From: Apoda limacodes
Lineage: Eukaryota > Arthropoda > Insecta > Lepidoptera > Limacodidae
Length of the DNA stretch: 64,000 nt
Assembly (NCBI GenBank): GCA_946406115.1
Contig: OX291540.1
Location: 6,134,563 to 6,198,562 of the forward strand
Reading direction: 5' to 3'
Position 1 is the first letter of the stretch; each line of letters begins with the position of its first letter. A program made the position numbers and the translations under genes. The notes under the pieces were generated by a model. The model was not told the DNA's origin. It was given only the letters and a program-made list of their open reading frames with translations, and made no database searches. This document shows positions 46,122 through 58,050 of the stretch, piece after piece.

Positions 46122-46778
46122 ATAAAACCGGCCAAGTGCGAGTTGGACTAGCGCACCGAGGGTTCCGTACCTACCACCATTTATGTAATCTACAAACACA
46201 AACAAAAATATTTTTATATTTGAGTTGATTGAATGAAAGATAAATTGCTGTTTACGATTTATGACGTATTAAAAAAAACTACTGACTATATCTCGTTCAA
46301 ACCAATTTTCGCTGGAAGTTTGCATGGTAATGTGCAAACATTTTTTTTAGCATGTACATCATTTTTTTTAGTGTTATCTTTGTCTTATATCAGATGTTAC
46401 AGGGGGGGAAACATTTTACCACTTTGGAAGGAAGTGTCTCTCGCGCAAACTATTCAGTTTAGAAGAAAATGATTTTAGAAACCTCAATATCATTTTTTAA
46501 GACCTATCCATAGATACCCCAAACGTATGGGTTTGATGAAAAAAAATTTTTTGAGTTTCAGTTTTAAGTATGGGGAACCCCAAATATAGATTTTTTTTTT
46601 ATTTTTGTGTGAAAATCTTAATGCGGTTCACAGAATATACATCTCTTTACCGAGTTTCAACAGTATAGTTCTTATATTTTCGGAAAAAAGTGGCTGTGAC
46701 ATACGGACGGACGGACAGACAGACATGACGAATCTATAAGGGTTCCGTTTTTGCCATTTGGCTACGGAACCATAAAAA
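46122..46778 (+). repeat. near full-length lepidopteran dispersed repeat
   Basis: Head AAACCGGCCAAGTGCGAG and AGGGTTCCGTACC; then a long body with AAACATTTTACCACTTTGG, GACCTATCCATAGATACCCC and CACAGAATATACATCTC; then ACGGACGGACGGACAGACAG, ATAAGGGTTCCGTTTTTGCC and GGCTACGGAACC at the end. At ~657 bp it shows how the shorter copies elsewhere (3317, 4985, 14560, 33314, 54225) relate. Head and end can pair (AGGGTTCCGTA / TACGGAACC). Open frames inside are spurious. Confidence 0.75.
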
Positions 46779-48839
46779 TAAGTATTAAGAGATTAAAAAG
46801 GGACTCCACTCCGGAAACACGTCACTTTTGTGGGAATGTGGCCACAGATCCTCAAAATACTGACTATACTGACGATTTTGAATTTGAATTGAAATGAATT
46901 GAATTTGTACTTAAAAAATCAGAATACAAACTGTACCATAATTTTCTTATATATGTTTATTTATTTACCTACACTAGTAGGTTTTTAAGCGATTTCTGTA
47001 CCGAATGTAAGCCAATTTAAATGAAAGTGATCCCCTAACTACTGCTATTGTCTAAATAACAACTTAAAAGTAAAAAAAATATTACACCGACTTCTAATTT
47101 CACTAAAATCCATAAATTTATTGTTACACACTTTTTGCAAACATCTGCAGAATTTAGCAAATATACATAATTAGATAGTTCCCAAAGTGCCTATTTTATT
47201 CTTGATATTTTTTTTTTAGAATTACGAGAGCGTAATTTTAACACTTAACACGGGGAGAAGTTGCCGCGTTACGTAGGGTAGGACATATTAATAAGTCACT
47301 AAGGGGAAACCAGGTGAGAAAGAATAATACCAACAGCTGAGTTCGTGGACATGTTCGAAATATTTATTAGATACTTCAATATACATCGTTCGTCGCAATA
47401 TACATAGTGAAGAGGATAGTCAGCAAAAAAACAAAATAAATAAGGAATTAACCAAAAAATTAAATGAACACGGTCGAATAGATAATGTTAGATTTTCTAA
47501 AGGTTAAAGTTAATTTTTTTTGTAAATAAATTCTCAAATGAATGTTTACTTTCTAAATTCCTATTATTTTTTGACCCTAAATAAGTAATCTATAATTTAA
47601 TTGAAAAATCTTCTAAAGAACCATGCAATTTAAAACAAAAATAATAGCATAACACGAAAATTTAAGTAGCGTCACCCTAATACTGAAAACAAAAAAAAAA
47701 GCATGACATAAAAAAAAAAAACTAGAGTTAACAATGTAATCGAATGTCCTTAAACCATTGGGAAACGATTTTATAAACATACAATTTTATTGAACAGTCA
47801 TTCTAATTCAAAGGCAAGGTAGTGTTGAATGAATATTTTGTAGCCGATGTTGATTTGAGGCAAATATTGTGAGTAATTCACAGAATCGGTAGCATGCTAT
47901 TTTCACCCTTAAGCTATGTATGCATTGTTGCCTCACAAAGTACATATACATGAAACATTAAACGAATCGCAGACCGGCAATTAGGAGTTCTGTTGGACAA
48001 ATTGGTCCAAAAATTGATTTAATTAAATATACTTAGGTAGGTAGTTATCGCCGCAGGGCCAACCACTAGTTTCCAATTCCAGTGAGTAATTATAGTGATG
48101 GCCCCGGGACTCAAGTAAAAATTTAATAAGTAAATATAATTTTATTTGCTAGCAACCTTACATTCTAAAGAAAATCTGATGTACAGAGCACGACGTGCCA
48201 GCATCGTGGCAACCATAGGTAACTTTTATTTAATCTGTGACCAAATTACGGTGAACAAGAAAAAAAATCTAATACAGGTTTAGTCACAGTTATGATCTCG
48301 CTCCTAATTCCATTTCATGGGAAAACATTTACCAATAATCATTATTATGATTTAAATACCTATCCCAAATATACATTATCTCTATACCGATACATGTACA
48401 TCACACAGCACAGCAGTAATCTGTGTGTGAATGACCGCAATACACTCGATCATTTTTAATGTCGAATCGCAAGCGACAAACTATCGAGGAATACATACAA
48501 TGTCGTTTAACTATCGCTCAAGAGTGCATTCGGTAATCAGTTGCATACACACTGCTACACAAACTTAAATAACTGCTTTCTCACCGCTTTGATATATTGT
48601 TATTCGTAAATTTATTTTGAATAGTTAGTGTAAAAGGTTTTTGAATTAACATGTACAACTACTTACCTATTATACTGTAGTAAATGTGTACAGTGACACA
48701 GCTAGTAGGAGCTATTATAAAACATCCTTATATGCATGTCAGACCTAGAACCATCGAGACCGCAGAATAATTGTAAACCTGGGTAAAATTAAATATCCGA
48801 TTATTTTTTTAGTTCACTAAGTATGTGAAACACTATCAA
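46779..48839. other. AT-rich stretch, nothing recognised
   Basis: No frame, RNA gene or element end can be supported. Confidence 0.5.
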
Positions 48840-49427
48840 CATAAAACTTAAGGTCAGATACATACGTAATGATTTTAAAACGCGACAATATTCAAAGGTC
48901 GAGCTTGCGCACCAGACGCACGCCGAAAATAGCCGCGCGAGGGCAGTCGCAGACACGCCGCTTTTTATAACAAAACTACATCACATCACACCGAGAAAAG
49001 ACACGTGCCTTACAGATCAAACCACGATTTTCCGCCAAGCAACACATAAAACTAAATTGGGTATTTTTTTACCAAACAAACATTTTTTATAAAACTTTCA
49101 ATATTTAAGTTTACTTAGTATTTTGGATTCCAATAAAACTGTTGCACTTTACTTATTTAACAAAAGGTAATAATTTTCCTCTGTGTAAATATGAATTTTT
49201 GTTTACATGCTATAAATAATCGTGGGCCATATTATTAAAAAACTGTTCAAAACGCAGCGACTATTAAATACGTGAAAAGGCACGGGAAATAACCGCAGCG
49301 ATTAATTAACTGCTCGCGTAGTCTATGTCTATCGGTCCCTTACTTTAATCGCTCTCCCATTACCGTCCACCTTCGCACGGATGACGGCACTGTATAAACT
49401 TATCGCGTTGTAAATTAACGTTGGCTC
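48840..49427 (+). promoter_or_regulatory. candidate promoter region
   Basis: Two GC-richer pockets (48898-48962 and 49255-49400) interrupt AT-rich DNA. CACGTG occurs in GACACGTGCC at about 49002. TATAAA at 49393-49398 is followed 33-35 bp later by an initiator-like CTCAGA with A at 49428, slightly longer than the usual spacing. The call rests on motif placement and on the possible exon that follows. Confidence 0.22.
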
Positions 49428-49648
49428 AGAAACTGCTTGTTTTGCCTACGGCTCGTGTTTGGACAAGCGGACTGATGTTGAGCGATCGAACCGGCGCTTT
49501 TGATGCGATTTTACGTCCTTAGCTTTAAAATCGTACGCACGCTAAACAACGGAATGAAGGGCATTCCTGATTATAGATCGGTAGCCTTGCCTTCATCTGG
49601 CAAAGATCATGACCAATCAGCGACAATTAAGGGAATGGCTTCAAAAGA
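49428..49648 (+). CDS. candidate first exon of an unrecognised gene
   Basis: After a ~75-base leader containing one short upstream ORF (ATG at 49474), ATG at 49503 opens a frame including KGIPDYRSVALPSSGKDHDQ and SATIKGMASKE. GAG|GTAATT at about 49646-49654 would serve as a splice donor, after which the frame becomes AT-rich and loses its protein-like look. Base composition in 49440-49650 is closer to coding than the flanks. I do not recognise the protein. It may equally be noncoding. Confidence 0.25.
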
Positions 49649-49660
49649 GGTAATTATACG

Positions 49661-50722
49661 GAACGAGATTTTACAAAGAGCCATTAAACTAAAACGCATA
49701 CTCTCCATTTGTATCGCATTAAATAAGTTTTCAATGGAAATTTATACAGTGATTTCATACATAGAATGTAACACTGTACTGTACTGTACCCTAATTATAC
49801 TTAATATTACAGAAAAATATTAGTATGTGTGTTTGTTATTTGTAATTCAAGTCTGTAGTTTGCACATTTTGGATTGCTGTAGGAAATAATAAATGAAATC
49901 ACTGGCCACAGCAGAGCTAATAGTATACAACAATAGAGACAACATTATCGCTGTCTATTTTAAACTATGAAGTTCATAATCGAAATATTACTCTTGAATT
50001 ATTATTTAAAGTAGAAAGACCTGCTTGATACGACGATCTACGCCAATTTCTCAAAAGAGGTCTATCTTACTAATTCTAGATTGAAGACGTGGCACTAATT
50101 ACAGTGATAAGATAAATACAGAAGCTGAAAAAAAGCATAACTTAAAGGGTATTTTTCAAAAAACCATTCGAATTTAAGAAAAAAGTCGTGAAAAATATAT
50201 ATAGATATTTTGCTGAATTATGTTAGGACAAAACAACAAACGTACAAACACACTTACGCATTTATTATAATAGTTTAGATTCTTTATCACATCTCCTTAT
50301 TCCGACCCTGGTTATTACTTAAAAATTCGAATCATAAATTAACATTTTTTTGATTGTATTGTATCATAGTTAAGTGCCCACGCTTTTTGCTACGTGATGT
50401 AAGGGGGCTTATTATCTAATTTTAGGTCATTTTTTATGAGCTTTATTTTTAATGCTTTTTAATTTTATACTTTTGAGTCGTTATTATTGTATTGTCACCG
50501 AGTTCTGAGCTTGACTGAAAATTGCAACGTTCTAGCTAGTCGGAAGTGTACGTTGTAAAACTAATACTTAGTTATAAGCGTTGTATAGCTAATATTCAAC
50601 TCTCAGACTAGACATATGACAATACGTTCATAAGCAAAATATTATTTTCAAATTCTAATGTAAGTAAAGTTGAAAGTCCTGCCTAAAGAAACTTAGCTAA
50701 ACAAAACTAATAATTTGCATAA
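49661..50722. other. AT-rich stretch, nothing recognised
   Basis: If the candidate exon to the left is real, this would be intron. No branch or acceptor partner was identified. Confidence 0.4.
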
Positions 50723-50725
50723 TTA

Positions 50726-50950
50726 CAGTAAGTTCTTACTCGAAGTTACCAAAGGTCGGTCCGACCCGTATTCGTGCGTCCAAGTTAGGTAAAAAAAATT
50801 GCAGTCGGTCGGGCGACGCCCAGTCAAAGTTCGTAATGCATCCGTTGCATGAAATGCAACTTCCCCAGAGATTGGCTGCAAATCGTAGAGGGAGGGAGGT
50901 GGGAGGCACACCCACTTTTCATTGTCGTCACAGCTTACTTGGGAAGCCAA
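50726..50950 (-). CDS. unrecognised 75-residue open frame
   Basis: A minus-strand ATG frame includes DNEKWVCLPPPSLYDLQP, GEVAFHATDALRTLTGRR and FYLTWTHEYGSDRPL. The DNA is distinctly GC-richer than its neighbours and the composition is protein-like. No family, signal peptide or membrane segment is evident. GTAAGC right after the fourth codon could be a donor instead. It may belong to a repeat unknown to me. Confidence 0.25.
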
Positions 50951-52786
50951 ATTAATGAAAAATATTTAACTTCTGACCTTTTCCGAGACTAAAAATTTTT
51001 TGGCTGATTTATTTATTTACTAAATTGGTTGTATTTGATATAAAATTTATTTTATAGAGGCAAAATGGTGGTTCCATCTCTATGTCTATGCCTTTCTCCC
51101 TTACTGGTTCTCTTTCTGTCCACTTTATCTTCCTTGGGTTTTTTCTAAGATGATCCGATACTTTGGTACTTGATCTAACATTTACCGACACCGACTGTCC
51201 AATTTATTATTAAAAACCTATGCGGGATCTAGATAGAAAAATAAAACTTTGTACTTAGTGTTCATGTTACTGTATCGTCGTCTTATTCTACTGACAATTG
51301 TTGACATTCATCTTAAACAACACTAAACTAGGTTTATATTGTTTAATTTTTAGTAAATAGATACTTGGCCGACTCTCTCGTTTTTCTATTTATTACCTAC
51401 GAGTATAATTCCTTATCAACTAGTAGCAGGAACAAAACTTAATTCATAAACTGTTAGTAGTTAAAATAAAATTTCTATAACTTAATTGATGAAAGTGTAA
51501 TAAATAATTAATTTCCACTTTTTACGCAAATCTGTACGCCAATTTGTAAAATATTTTTGTCACAGGAGAATGAAGGCTTACCGCCCATTAAGCAAATTTA
51601 TATATGCGTATTGGGGACCTTCTTAAACGTTAAATCATATGACGAATACACATTTTCTAGTTCGGAGTATTTTAATTGTAATCACTTAAGAACTGATTTC
51701 TATTAAAATCTCAACTTAGGTTACAACTTCAATTTCTTGTTTCAGCCGCTCGGATGTAAAAATCAGCCATAACTTTAAAACCAATCACCATCTTGTTTTC
51801 GCTACGTCTACAAAATCTGTTTTTCAACGGGTCGCGACAGAAATACATTTGTACGAAACCAATTTCCCGACTAGGAACATTTGTCGTTAAAAAAAATACA
51901 AAAACAAGTGGCAAGGCATTAGAAAGTACAACCCGGCGACGTCTTCATTTGTCGTCCAAACAAAAGAATTGCCACGTCATTGAATGTAGAAAGGTGTTAA
52001 CGGTTATTTCACACTTCTTTAAAAACGACCTTCGACTTTTTACAGGATTCCGTTCTCTTTGTTGTTTCTTCTTTTGTGATTAACCTACCTTTTTATTTAA
52101 CTACATACTATAAGCTATGCTTGCTTAGATATTTTTTATTGTAGGTAGTAAGTTAAGTATGATGTTCCATCAATAAGGACATAGCAGAGCGACTTATATT
52201 TATATATATTTATATAAATTTGACTGAAACAGATAAAAAGTATTGAAATGCTCCAAGGATTGATTGAAACATGTGAGTGAAATGCATGCATGTGCACGAC
52301 ATTGTAAAAAACAACAACATGATGAAGATATAATAAAGTCGAGGTGGACGCTAAGGGCTACCAAATTTAAGTGTAGTATTAAAAAATGTGAATTTGTGTA
52401 GCTCACGAAAATAAAACGTGAATGACGTCAACAGCGCAGCGCAACGTTGTAAATTGGACTTCATTCTATAAGTAAAAGTAAAAGTTTATGAACCTGAGTC
52501 ATAATGATTTAGCTTGATAGCAAAAGGATTTTTTTAAATGTCGGCATCGTTTTTATTATTTTCAATTCTAGGGGTTACAAAAGGGGTGAGTGCATGGGGT
52601 GATAAATAACTACAGAACACTTTGATGATTAATATTCTGCGAGAGTCTTCATATTATGAAACAACTTAAAAATGTATAACATAATATTTATTTTTTACTT
52701 ATTTTCTTCTTTGATTTGGAAGAAATACAACTTGGATATTTGAAATATGTTGTTATTGCGATTGTTAAAAAAATTACGGAACGTAA
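50951..52786. other. AT-rich stretch, nothing recognised
   Basis: Frames at 51729-51914 (minus) and 51793-52083 (plus) overlap on opposite strands; neither has a motif. Confidence 0.45.
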
Positions 52787-53186
52787 CGGTGGGTTTCCAA
52801 GGTGCGTGCTTTTACGGATAACAGCACCACGCACGACCCACAACCACGAACAGCCAACCAGCTACGGTGCGTGCTCGTCTGTGTCTGTGCGTGATTCGTA
52901 GCTATTTCTTCATTCCAAGATGCTAGGTTAAAAGAGCGTTTTAGCTGCAGCTTTTGTCAATATAATATCCAGTCATTATGATTAACATATGCACATTTGT
53001 CAACGGAAGGAACAGTTTTTCAGTGCTCGTCTGTGCTGATGACCACGGACCATCACGCACCGTACCTTTGAAGTTACCGACTCGTGGCGGATCCGCAGCA
53101 CCGCTACGTCTGCGATAGACCCTCTTCCCACGGTGCGGCGTGCGAGCTCGTGCGTGGTAATCCGTACGCACCGTGGGAAGCCAGCA
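52787..53186. mobile_element. 400-bp terminal-inverted-repeat element with iterated motifs
   Basis: The left terminus CGGTGGGTTTCCAAGGTGCG..ACGGAT is mirrored on the right by the complement TGCTGGCTTCCCACGGTGCG..TACGGAT. TAA precedes the left end and TTA follows the right end, compatible with the TWA target of PIF/Harbinger elements though not an exact repeat. Copies of GTGCGTG or CACGCAC lie at about 52802, 52830, 52867, 52888, 53055 and 53150. No transposase. Confidence 0.68.
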
Positions 53187-53447
53187 TTAGCCCACGACGG
53201 ACCGACGCATAAATATTTCTAAAATTTGCTTTAAACATGATGTAAATTATGCGATATTTAAAAACGCATGTTGGATATATTGTTTTAAAATTACAATACA
53301 GCTATAGCTTTCTTAAATTATTTCGAAAATATGTTATCTAAATAGAAAAGTTCGCTATCCGCTGGGCAAGCATGTTATAGAGTATGAAAAACAGAAGTAA
53401 ATGTAGGCAGGCAATATAAGTGTGTTTGTTTCTTTAAATGGCAATTG

Positions 53448-53705
53448 TCATCATCATCATCATATCAGCTTATATCGGTGCAGGTCGTAAGTCCACCGGG
53501 TTGGATCGGCCATCGGGCCTCCAACAGACGTGGCCAGCCCACTGCCACTTCAGCTAGCTGAATGCTGATTCTGCGAGCTATATCTCTTTTAGTTCTCTTC
53601 TGGATGTCTTCATTTTTGATTCGAACCCTCAGTCACTCCGTGCGTTGTGCTACTTTGTACTTGTGGACCAGCCCCTCTGAAAGTGTCACTCATGACAGGT
53701 AGGAC
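53448..53705 (-). mobile_element. RTE-type non-LTR 3' fragment
   Basis: On the minus strand, decayed coding sequence includes RVRIKNEDIQKRTK and DIARRIS, then a region corresponding to the ..WPRLLEARW.. C-terminus, ending in (ATG)n (the ATCATCATC run at 53451-53462). RTE elements often end in short tandem repeats. It is 5'-truncated and shifted. No target duplication found. Confidence 0.58.
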
Positions 53706-54527
53706 GCTCTCGTCAATGACAATTGTGCGCGTGATAGTTTAAATGAGCCTCACGGCAGCAGGTACCTGTCATAATAAGTATGTACCTACATAATGATAAT
53801 TCAGATTTTCAAACCTTCGACTATCGATGACTTACCTGAAAACCAAAAAATATTTATTAATACCACATGAAAACAAAACAGCATAGTCATTACATATAAT
53901 AGATAACGACATTTTACTCTCGGCAAACTGAAATTTTTTTTTTTCTTGTCTAACAATAAGGTATTGTTGACATTTTCTCACACTGCCGTGTCATGCCTAA
54001 CTCGGTTACCTTTGGATAAATGAGTTACGCGTAACACCTATAAATGTACCTATACATACAGCAAAAATAGATTTCAAAATTTCCATATATTTTCTAATAT
54101 CTTACTAGTGGCAAATCTATGTGGTCATTTTATAACTGGAACGCATGCTTACTACATTTTTAATCACAGGAGACAGGAATTTCAAGCATATTTTCTGTTA
54201 AACTTACACGACGGCACATGCATTCCCACGAATGGCGAATTTATAAGGGTTCCGTTTTGGCCATTTAGCTAACTCAACCAAAAACATACTATTTGTAAAA
54301 GATAAGGACTTACTAGCCCACGCAAGTTTAAAAATAAAATCTTATATCATGTCCAATTGTGGCACTTACGAAAATAATTCCATTTCTAGGTAGCACTAAC
54401 GATGCTCTATGCGCTCGTTAAAAAGATTGCGGGCGTACTTAAATATATATATATATACAAATTTGAAAACACTCCTTTACCAAGATGACTTTATTTTTGT
54501 TACTAAATTCTTCCATTCTAGCCGAAC
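53706..54527. other. AT-rich stretch with one repeat fragment
   Basis: Apart from the dispersed-repeat end at 54225-54285, nothing is recognised. (TA)n of ~12 bp at 54448. Confidence 0.45.
54225..54285 (+). repeat. 3' end of the lepidopteran dispersed repeat
   Basis: ACGAATGGCGAATTTATAAG, GGGTTCCGTTTTGGCC and ATTTAGCTAACTCAACC are a mutated version of the end at 46720-46778. Confidence 0.55.
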
Positions 54528-54764
54528 TTAGTACTTAAACACGTCTTTTAACAACATATCTTTATACTTTGGGCACATAGTAAGACAGTAGCCAGGCGTC
54601 TTAGAGGAGTTGTTCGTTGGGCATGTGGCAGGCAGAAGTCGGGGCTGATTGCCAACTCGCTGGCATATAAAGGAGGTGATCAAACACGCAGGCAACAGGT
54701 AGAACACAGAACAGCCGGGAAAGCGCTGGTGAAGAAGGCATCTATGATCACGACCCTCAGCCAT
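54528..54764 (-). other. open frame next to the Jockey copy, repeat-like
   Basis: A 78-residue minus frame includes HHRCLLHQ-like start, SFICQRVGNQPRLLPATCP and NNSSKTPGYCLTMCPKYKD. It reads like decayed coding or UTR sequence of a repeat rather than a host protein. It lies just beyond the 3' end of the Jockey copy on the same strand. Family unknown. Confidence 0.3.
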
Positions 54765-54789
54765 GACGAAACAACGATGATGATTAGTT

Positions 54790-55930
54790 GACTACTACAG
54801 TTTGGCTGATGCAGCCATTACCGCTTCACCAGGCTTTTGGGGCGAGAAGGGGTCTCAGCCCATATATCGCCCAAGCCTCGGCTTGGGTTGCTACTCTTAG
54901 GGTCGTCCCTTCACCTGCGTTAGCCTCGAACCCGAAGGTGAGTCAGCGCCAGGAGGGGAGTTCCCCGTTACGCGGTTGCGATTGCGAGTGATTAGAGGCG
55001 AGAAGCGCCTCGGCACTCTTTGACACATCGCATATGAGGTGAGCGTGCGGGCTAAAGGTCCGTGCGTTCGCTGACAAACCCGGGGACATAGCATCGTGTG
55101 AGAGGGGGGGGAGGGCTATTAGGGGAGGTCGACGAGACTGGATAGCGAGATCGTCGTCAGGGGCTGTTAGTACGTGTCGACGGCGCCTGACAATGATTGC
55201 ACAGTTAATCGGTGCGGGTGATTGGGCGTGCGCTCGAAAAAGCTGACTTTGAAGTATTGAGGAATCGTAGGGAGATTGACGTCCCTATGTAGATCCGTTT
55301 TCCGGACGAACAAGGGGGCTGCGGAGGCCGCTCTGAGGAAGCGGTTTTAGAGGGTCTGAAGTCTATGGAGGGTGCGTTTAGACAACGCATAGACCACTAG
55401 CGTATGCGAGTATGGGGCGGATGCAAGTGATGTAAAAGTTAGTTTATTTCTAAGCTACATCTTACTGGACTTGCCTATCATGGGATATAGACAACCGAGG
55501 ACAAAAGCGGCTCGGTCTTTAACTATCATGGTGTGATCGCGGAAGTTCAGGGTCACACCAAGATATTTGGCCTTGTTTTTCCAAAGAATGGCACGGCCGA
55601 AGAGGGGGAGATCGTCGCGGAGGGCGGCCAGTGGTGAAAAGGACGGCAGAGCTTTTGTCGGGATTCACTTCGATTCTCCATTTCCGAAACCACTCGCCTA
55701 GGGCGCTAATTGCGGATTGGAGTCTCTTAGTGATTCTACTCATTTGCCTGTCGGTGGTGTAAATAGTGGGATCGTCCGCGAAGAGGGCTAATTGGGTACC
55801 TAACGTTTTAAGAATGTCATAAGTGTGCGAAAGGTAGGATATAGGAGAGAGCACGGACCCTTGCGGGACTCCTGCTTGTATACGACGAGGGGAAGAGAGG
55901 GTGCCTTCGACTCTACACTTGACACTTACG
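54790..55930 (-). pseudogene. 5'-truncated Jockey-type retrotransposon
   Basis: Starting near 55930 on the minus strand: RIQAGVPQGSVLSP (about 55840-55885), then LALFADDPTIYTTD with the catalytic Asp pair at 55771-55776, then LGEWFRKWRIEVNPDKSSAV (about 55660-55720), characteristic of Jockey-clade palm domains. After frameshifts come KAKYLGVTLNFRDHTMI and VRKTDLHRDVNLPTIPQYF (about 55250-55310). The 3' UTR from ~55195 to 54790 is GC-rich and matches 27301-29391. One residue of the usual FADDT has become P. Stops in the thumb region inactivate it. Confidence 0.83.
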
Positions 55931-56539
55931 GATACTAAAGAAAAGAAATGCTTTTAGTTTCTTTATTTCATTTGATTCCCAATTAGGGCAAAATGTGAAT
56001 TTGGCCGGCCTATTTTGGATTTTTTTTTGGCTATTACGGTACATATATCAGTTTCAAAAAGCACAATACTGTCCTTACATCTTTTCTATAAATATATCAC
56101 TCCGTATGATTCTGTGTCCTTAGCAATAGCTCAATATGTAGTGATATATTCGAGCTTATAAAAACGATATCAAAGTTATCGGCTTAACGGCCCGCAACCA
56201 TCGTCGGAGCAATGGCAATACCCCTACATCCTCCGTACCTACAAGAAAACTACTTTGCGACGGTATCAATTCAATTTGCTGAGCTAAGTGCACAATAAAT
56301 ACAATTACACTTTTACAATTTTTCTTTTCAACCTTTTAGCTATAGATATTAGACGATTTAATGTAGCGATACTGTCGGCTGTTAGACCCCAGGTCAGCCA
56401 CCGCAAGTTGGTGCTCGTATCTCGGTTGTTTATTAGGTACTATAGGTAGCTACTTATCGAAGCAAGTTGTCTCGCGTTCGAACGCTTCGTCGTCTGTATA
56501 TCATAAGTTTCTTGTTGCTCTTTATATTATAATAAATAA
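55931..56539. other. AT-rich stretch, nothing recognised
   Basis: No frame or repeat boundary can be supported. Confidence 0.45.
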
Positions 56540-56693
56540 ACTTAATATACCAAAAGATTTTTACAAACATAAGTATCAATATAAATAAATACTTTCATAG
56601 CAAAGACGCAGTTAAAAGATAAACCTCGAGCCAGGGCTTGAACCTGTAACCCTTACATTCTGTGTAAGTGCTCTGCCATTGAGCTATCGAGGC
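56540..56693 (-). mobile_element. tRNA-derived SINE with cloverleaf-like head
   Basis: The minus-strand head (56693-56623) begins GCCTCGATAGCTCAATGGC and ends GGTTCAAGCCCTGGCTCGAG. GCCTCGA pairs fully with TCGAGGT, GCTC with GAGC, CTTAC with GTAAG. The T arm is off by one base and position 33 of the anticodon loop is C instead of U, so a working tRNA is unlikely. Downstream on the same strand the sequence ends TACTTATGTTTGTAAAAA, like the tail of the SINE at 38381. Confidence 0.6.
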
Positions 56694-57467
56694 ACAAGTC
56701 TGGCTGATGAATATCCCCCTTACATCTTTGCAATGTATTTATTTATATTGATGATATAGCCATTGATATGGCATGTATAATATATTTTCTTCTAACCTTC
56801 AGGGAGTCATAAACGAAGAAAGATTATTAATATTGTATTTCTTAATTCTATAAAGATTTTGTGTGTTTGTAAGATGTATATACTAGGATTTTATACGTCA
56901 CTAAGAATTGTATTACAAACATAAGTATTAGACAAGACATAACTCGCTTTCTTTTTTATCTGCGGTACAAACTTAGCAAAAAAATTTAACCCACCTCCCG
57001 ATGAGCCATACTTGAAACTTTAAATATGAAAAATATTATTATTTAAAACCCGAGCTAGCGAAGAAGTCTAGGATCAAATTCTAAATTAGACCACAAAGCC
57101 AGGTCGATTTCAGGTTTTAGGTAAAAATCATACTCAATACAATATTAAACAATAAAAACAACTTAAAAATAACACATATAAAAAAATAAACAACAGGTAC
57201 TAAATAAAAGTTACAATTTAAGTTGCTGGAATGCCGTCAGTTTTGGATACGTGTCTATACCTGCCTATGTACGTCACGTTTCAGTTTTACAATAGTACAG
57301 TCACCTTTTAAAAGTCGTCAATTGTCTAATACGCTTTGATATTTTTACAAGCATTCTGAAAAAAAAAAAATTAGTTTGGCATCAGACATTTGCACTCTTA
57401 TGGTGAGACAGTAATGAGTATCTCCGTCACTAGATTAACTGATTATATCTAAAAAAAAAACACTGTA
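56694..57467. other. AT-rich stretch, nothing recognised
   Basis: No element ends or coherent frames. Confidence 0.45.
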
Positions 57468-57469
57468 TA

Positions 57470-58050
57470 CAGGGTGGAAAAGTTAAGTGATCTCACTCGA
57501 TTATTTCTAAACCATACACGATATCTAAATACTGATTATTGATCTTGAAAATGCTTTACGAGCTCTATTCAATGGTATCAATAACGGTTTATAAATAAAC
57601 TGGATTTATGCGAAAATTTGATGTTTTCAGCTTCCATACATTTAGTGTAATGACATTGGCACTTATCGCAGAATACCTAAATAATTTTGGTAATACAGTT
57701 TAAACCTGTCTCTTTTATTATAGCGAAGTAGAGTGTCGACAGGTGGAGAGTAGTCACGTTGAACCTACAATCACAATAATTGATACAGATATTAATAGGT
57801 GCATAATATATTTGTAAGTAGGAACGTACCTAAATGATAAAATATCTCACTTCATCTTACCATACTAAATGCATAGAAGCTGAAAACATCACGTTTTCGG
57901 ATAGATCCAGTTTATTTTATAAACTATTATTATATAATAAGAAATATAATGACCGAATAGAGCGCGTAAAGCACTCTTAGGATCAATAATCAGTATTTCG
58001 ATATCGTGTATGGTTAAGAAATAATCGAAAAACTTAGCGTTTCCACCTTA
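57470..58050. mobile_element. 581-bp foldback MITE, TA target
   Basis: The left arm (57470-57655) starts CAGGGTGGAAAAGTTAAG and contains ACCATACACGATATCTAAAT, TGATTATTGATCTT and TTGATGTTTTCAGCTTCCAT. Every block recurs in complement in the right arm (57862-58050), which ends in the complement of TAAGGTGGAAACGCTAAG. TA flanks both ends (57468-57469, 58051-58052). The arms are ~190 bp and ~85-90% alike by eye. There is no coding sequence. TA targeting suggests a Tc1/mariner-related source. Confidence 0.82.

Noticed and set aside
45852..46205. 117-codon minus frame
   Set aside because: Overlaps the head of the dispersed repeat at 46122, has no motif and is not conserved in other copies.
54788..54991. 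67-codon plus frame near the Jockey copy
   Set aside because: Antisense to the GC-rich 3' UTR of the minus-strand Jockey element; the same region is open by chance at 29124-29378.
56623..56693. Functional tRNA gene
   Set aside because: U33 is missing and the T arm is offset by one base; the SINE-like tail downstream explains it better.
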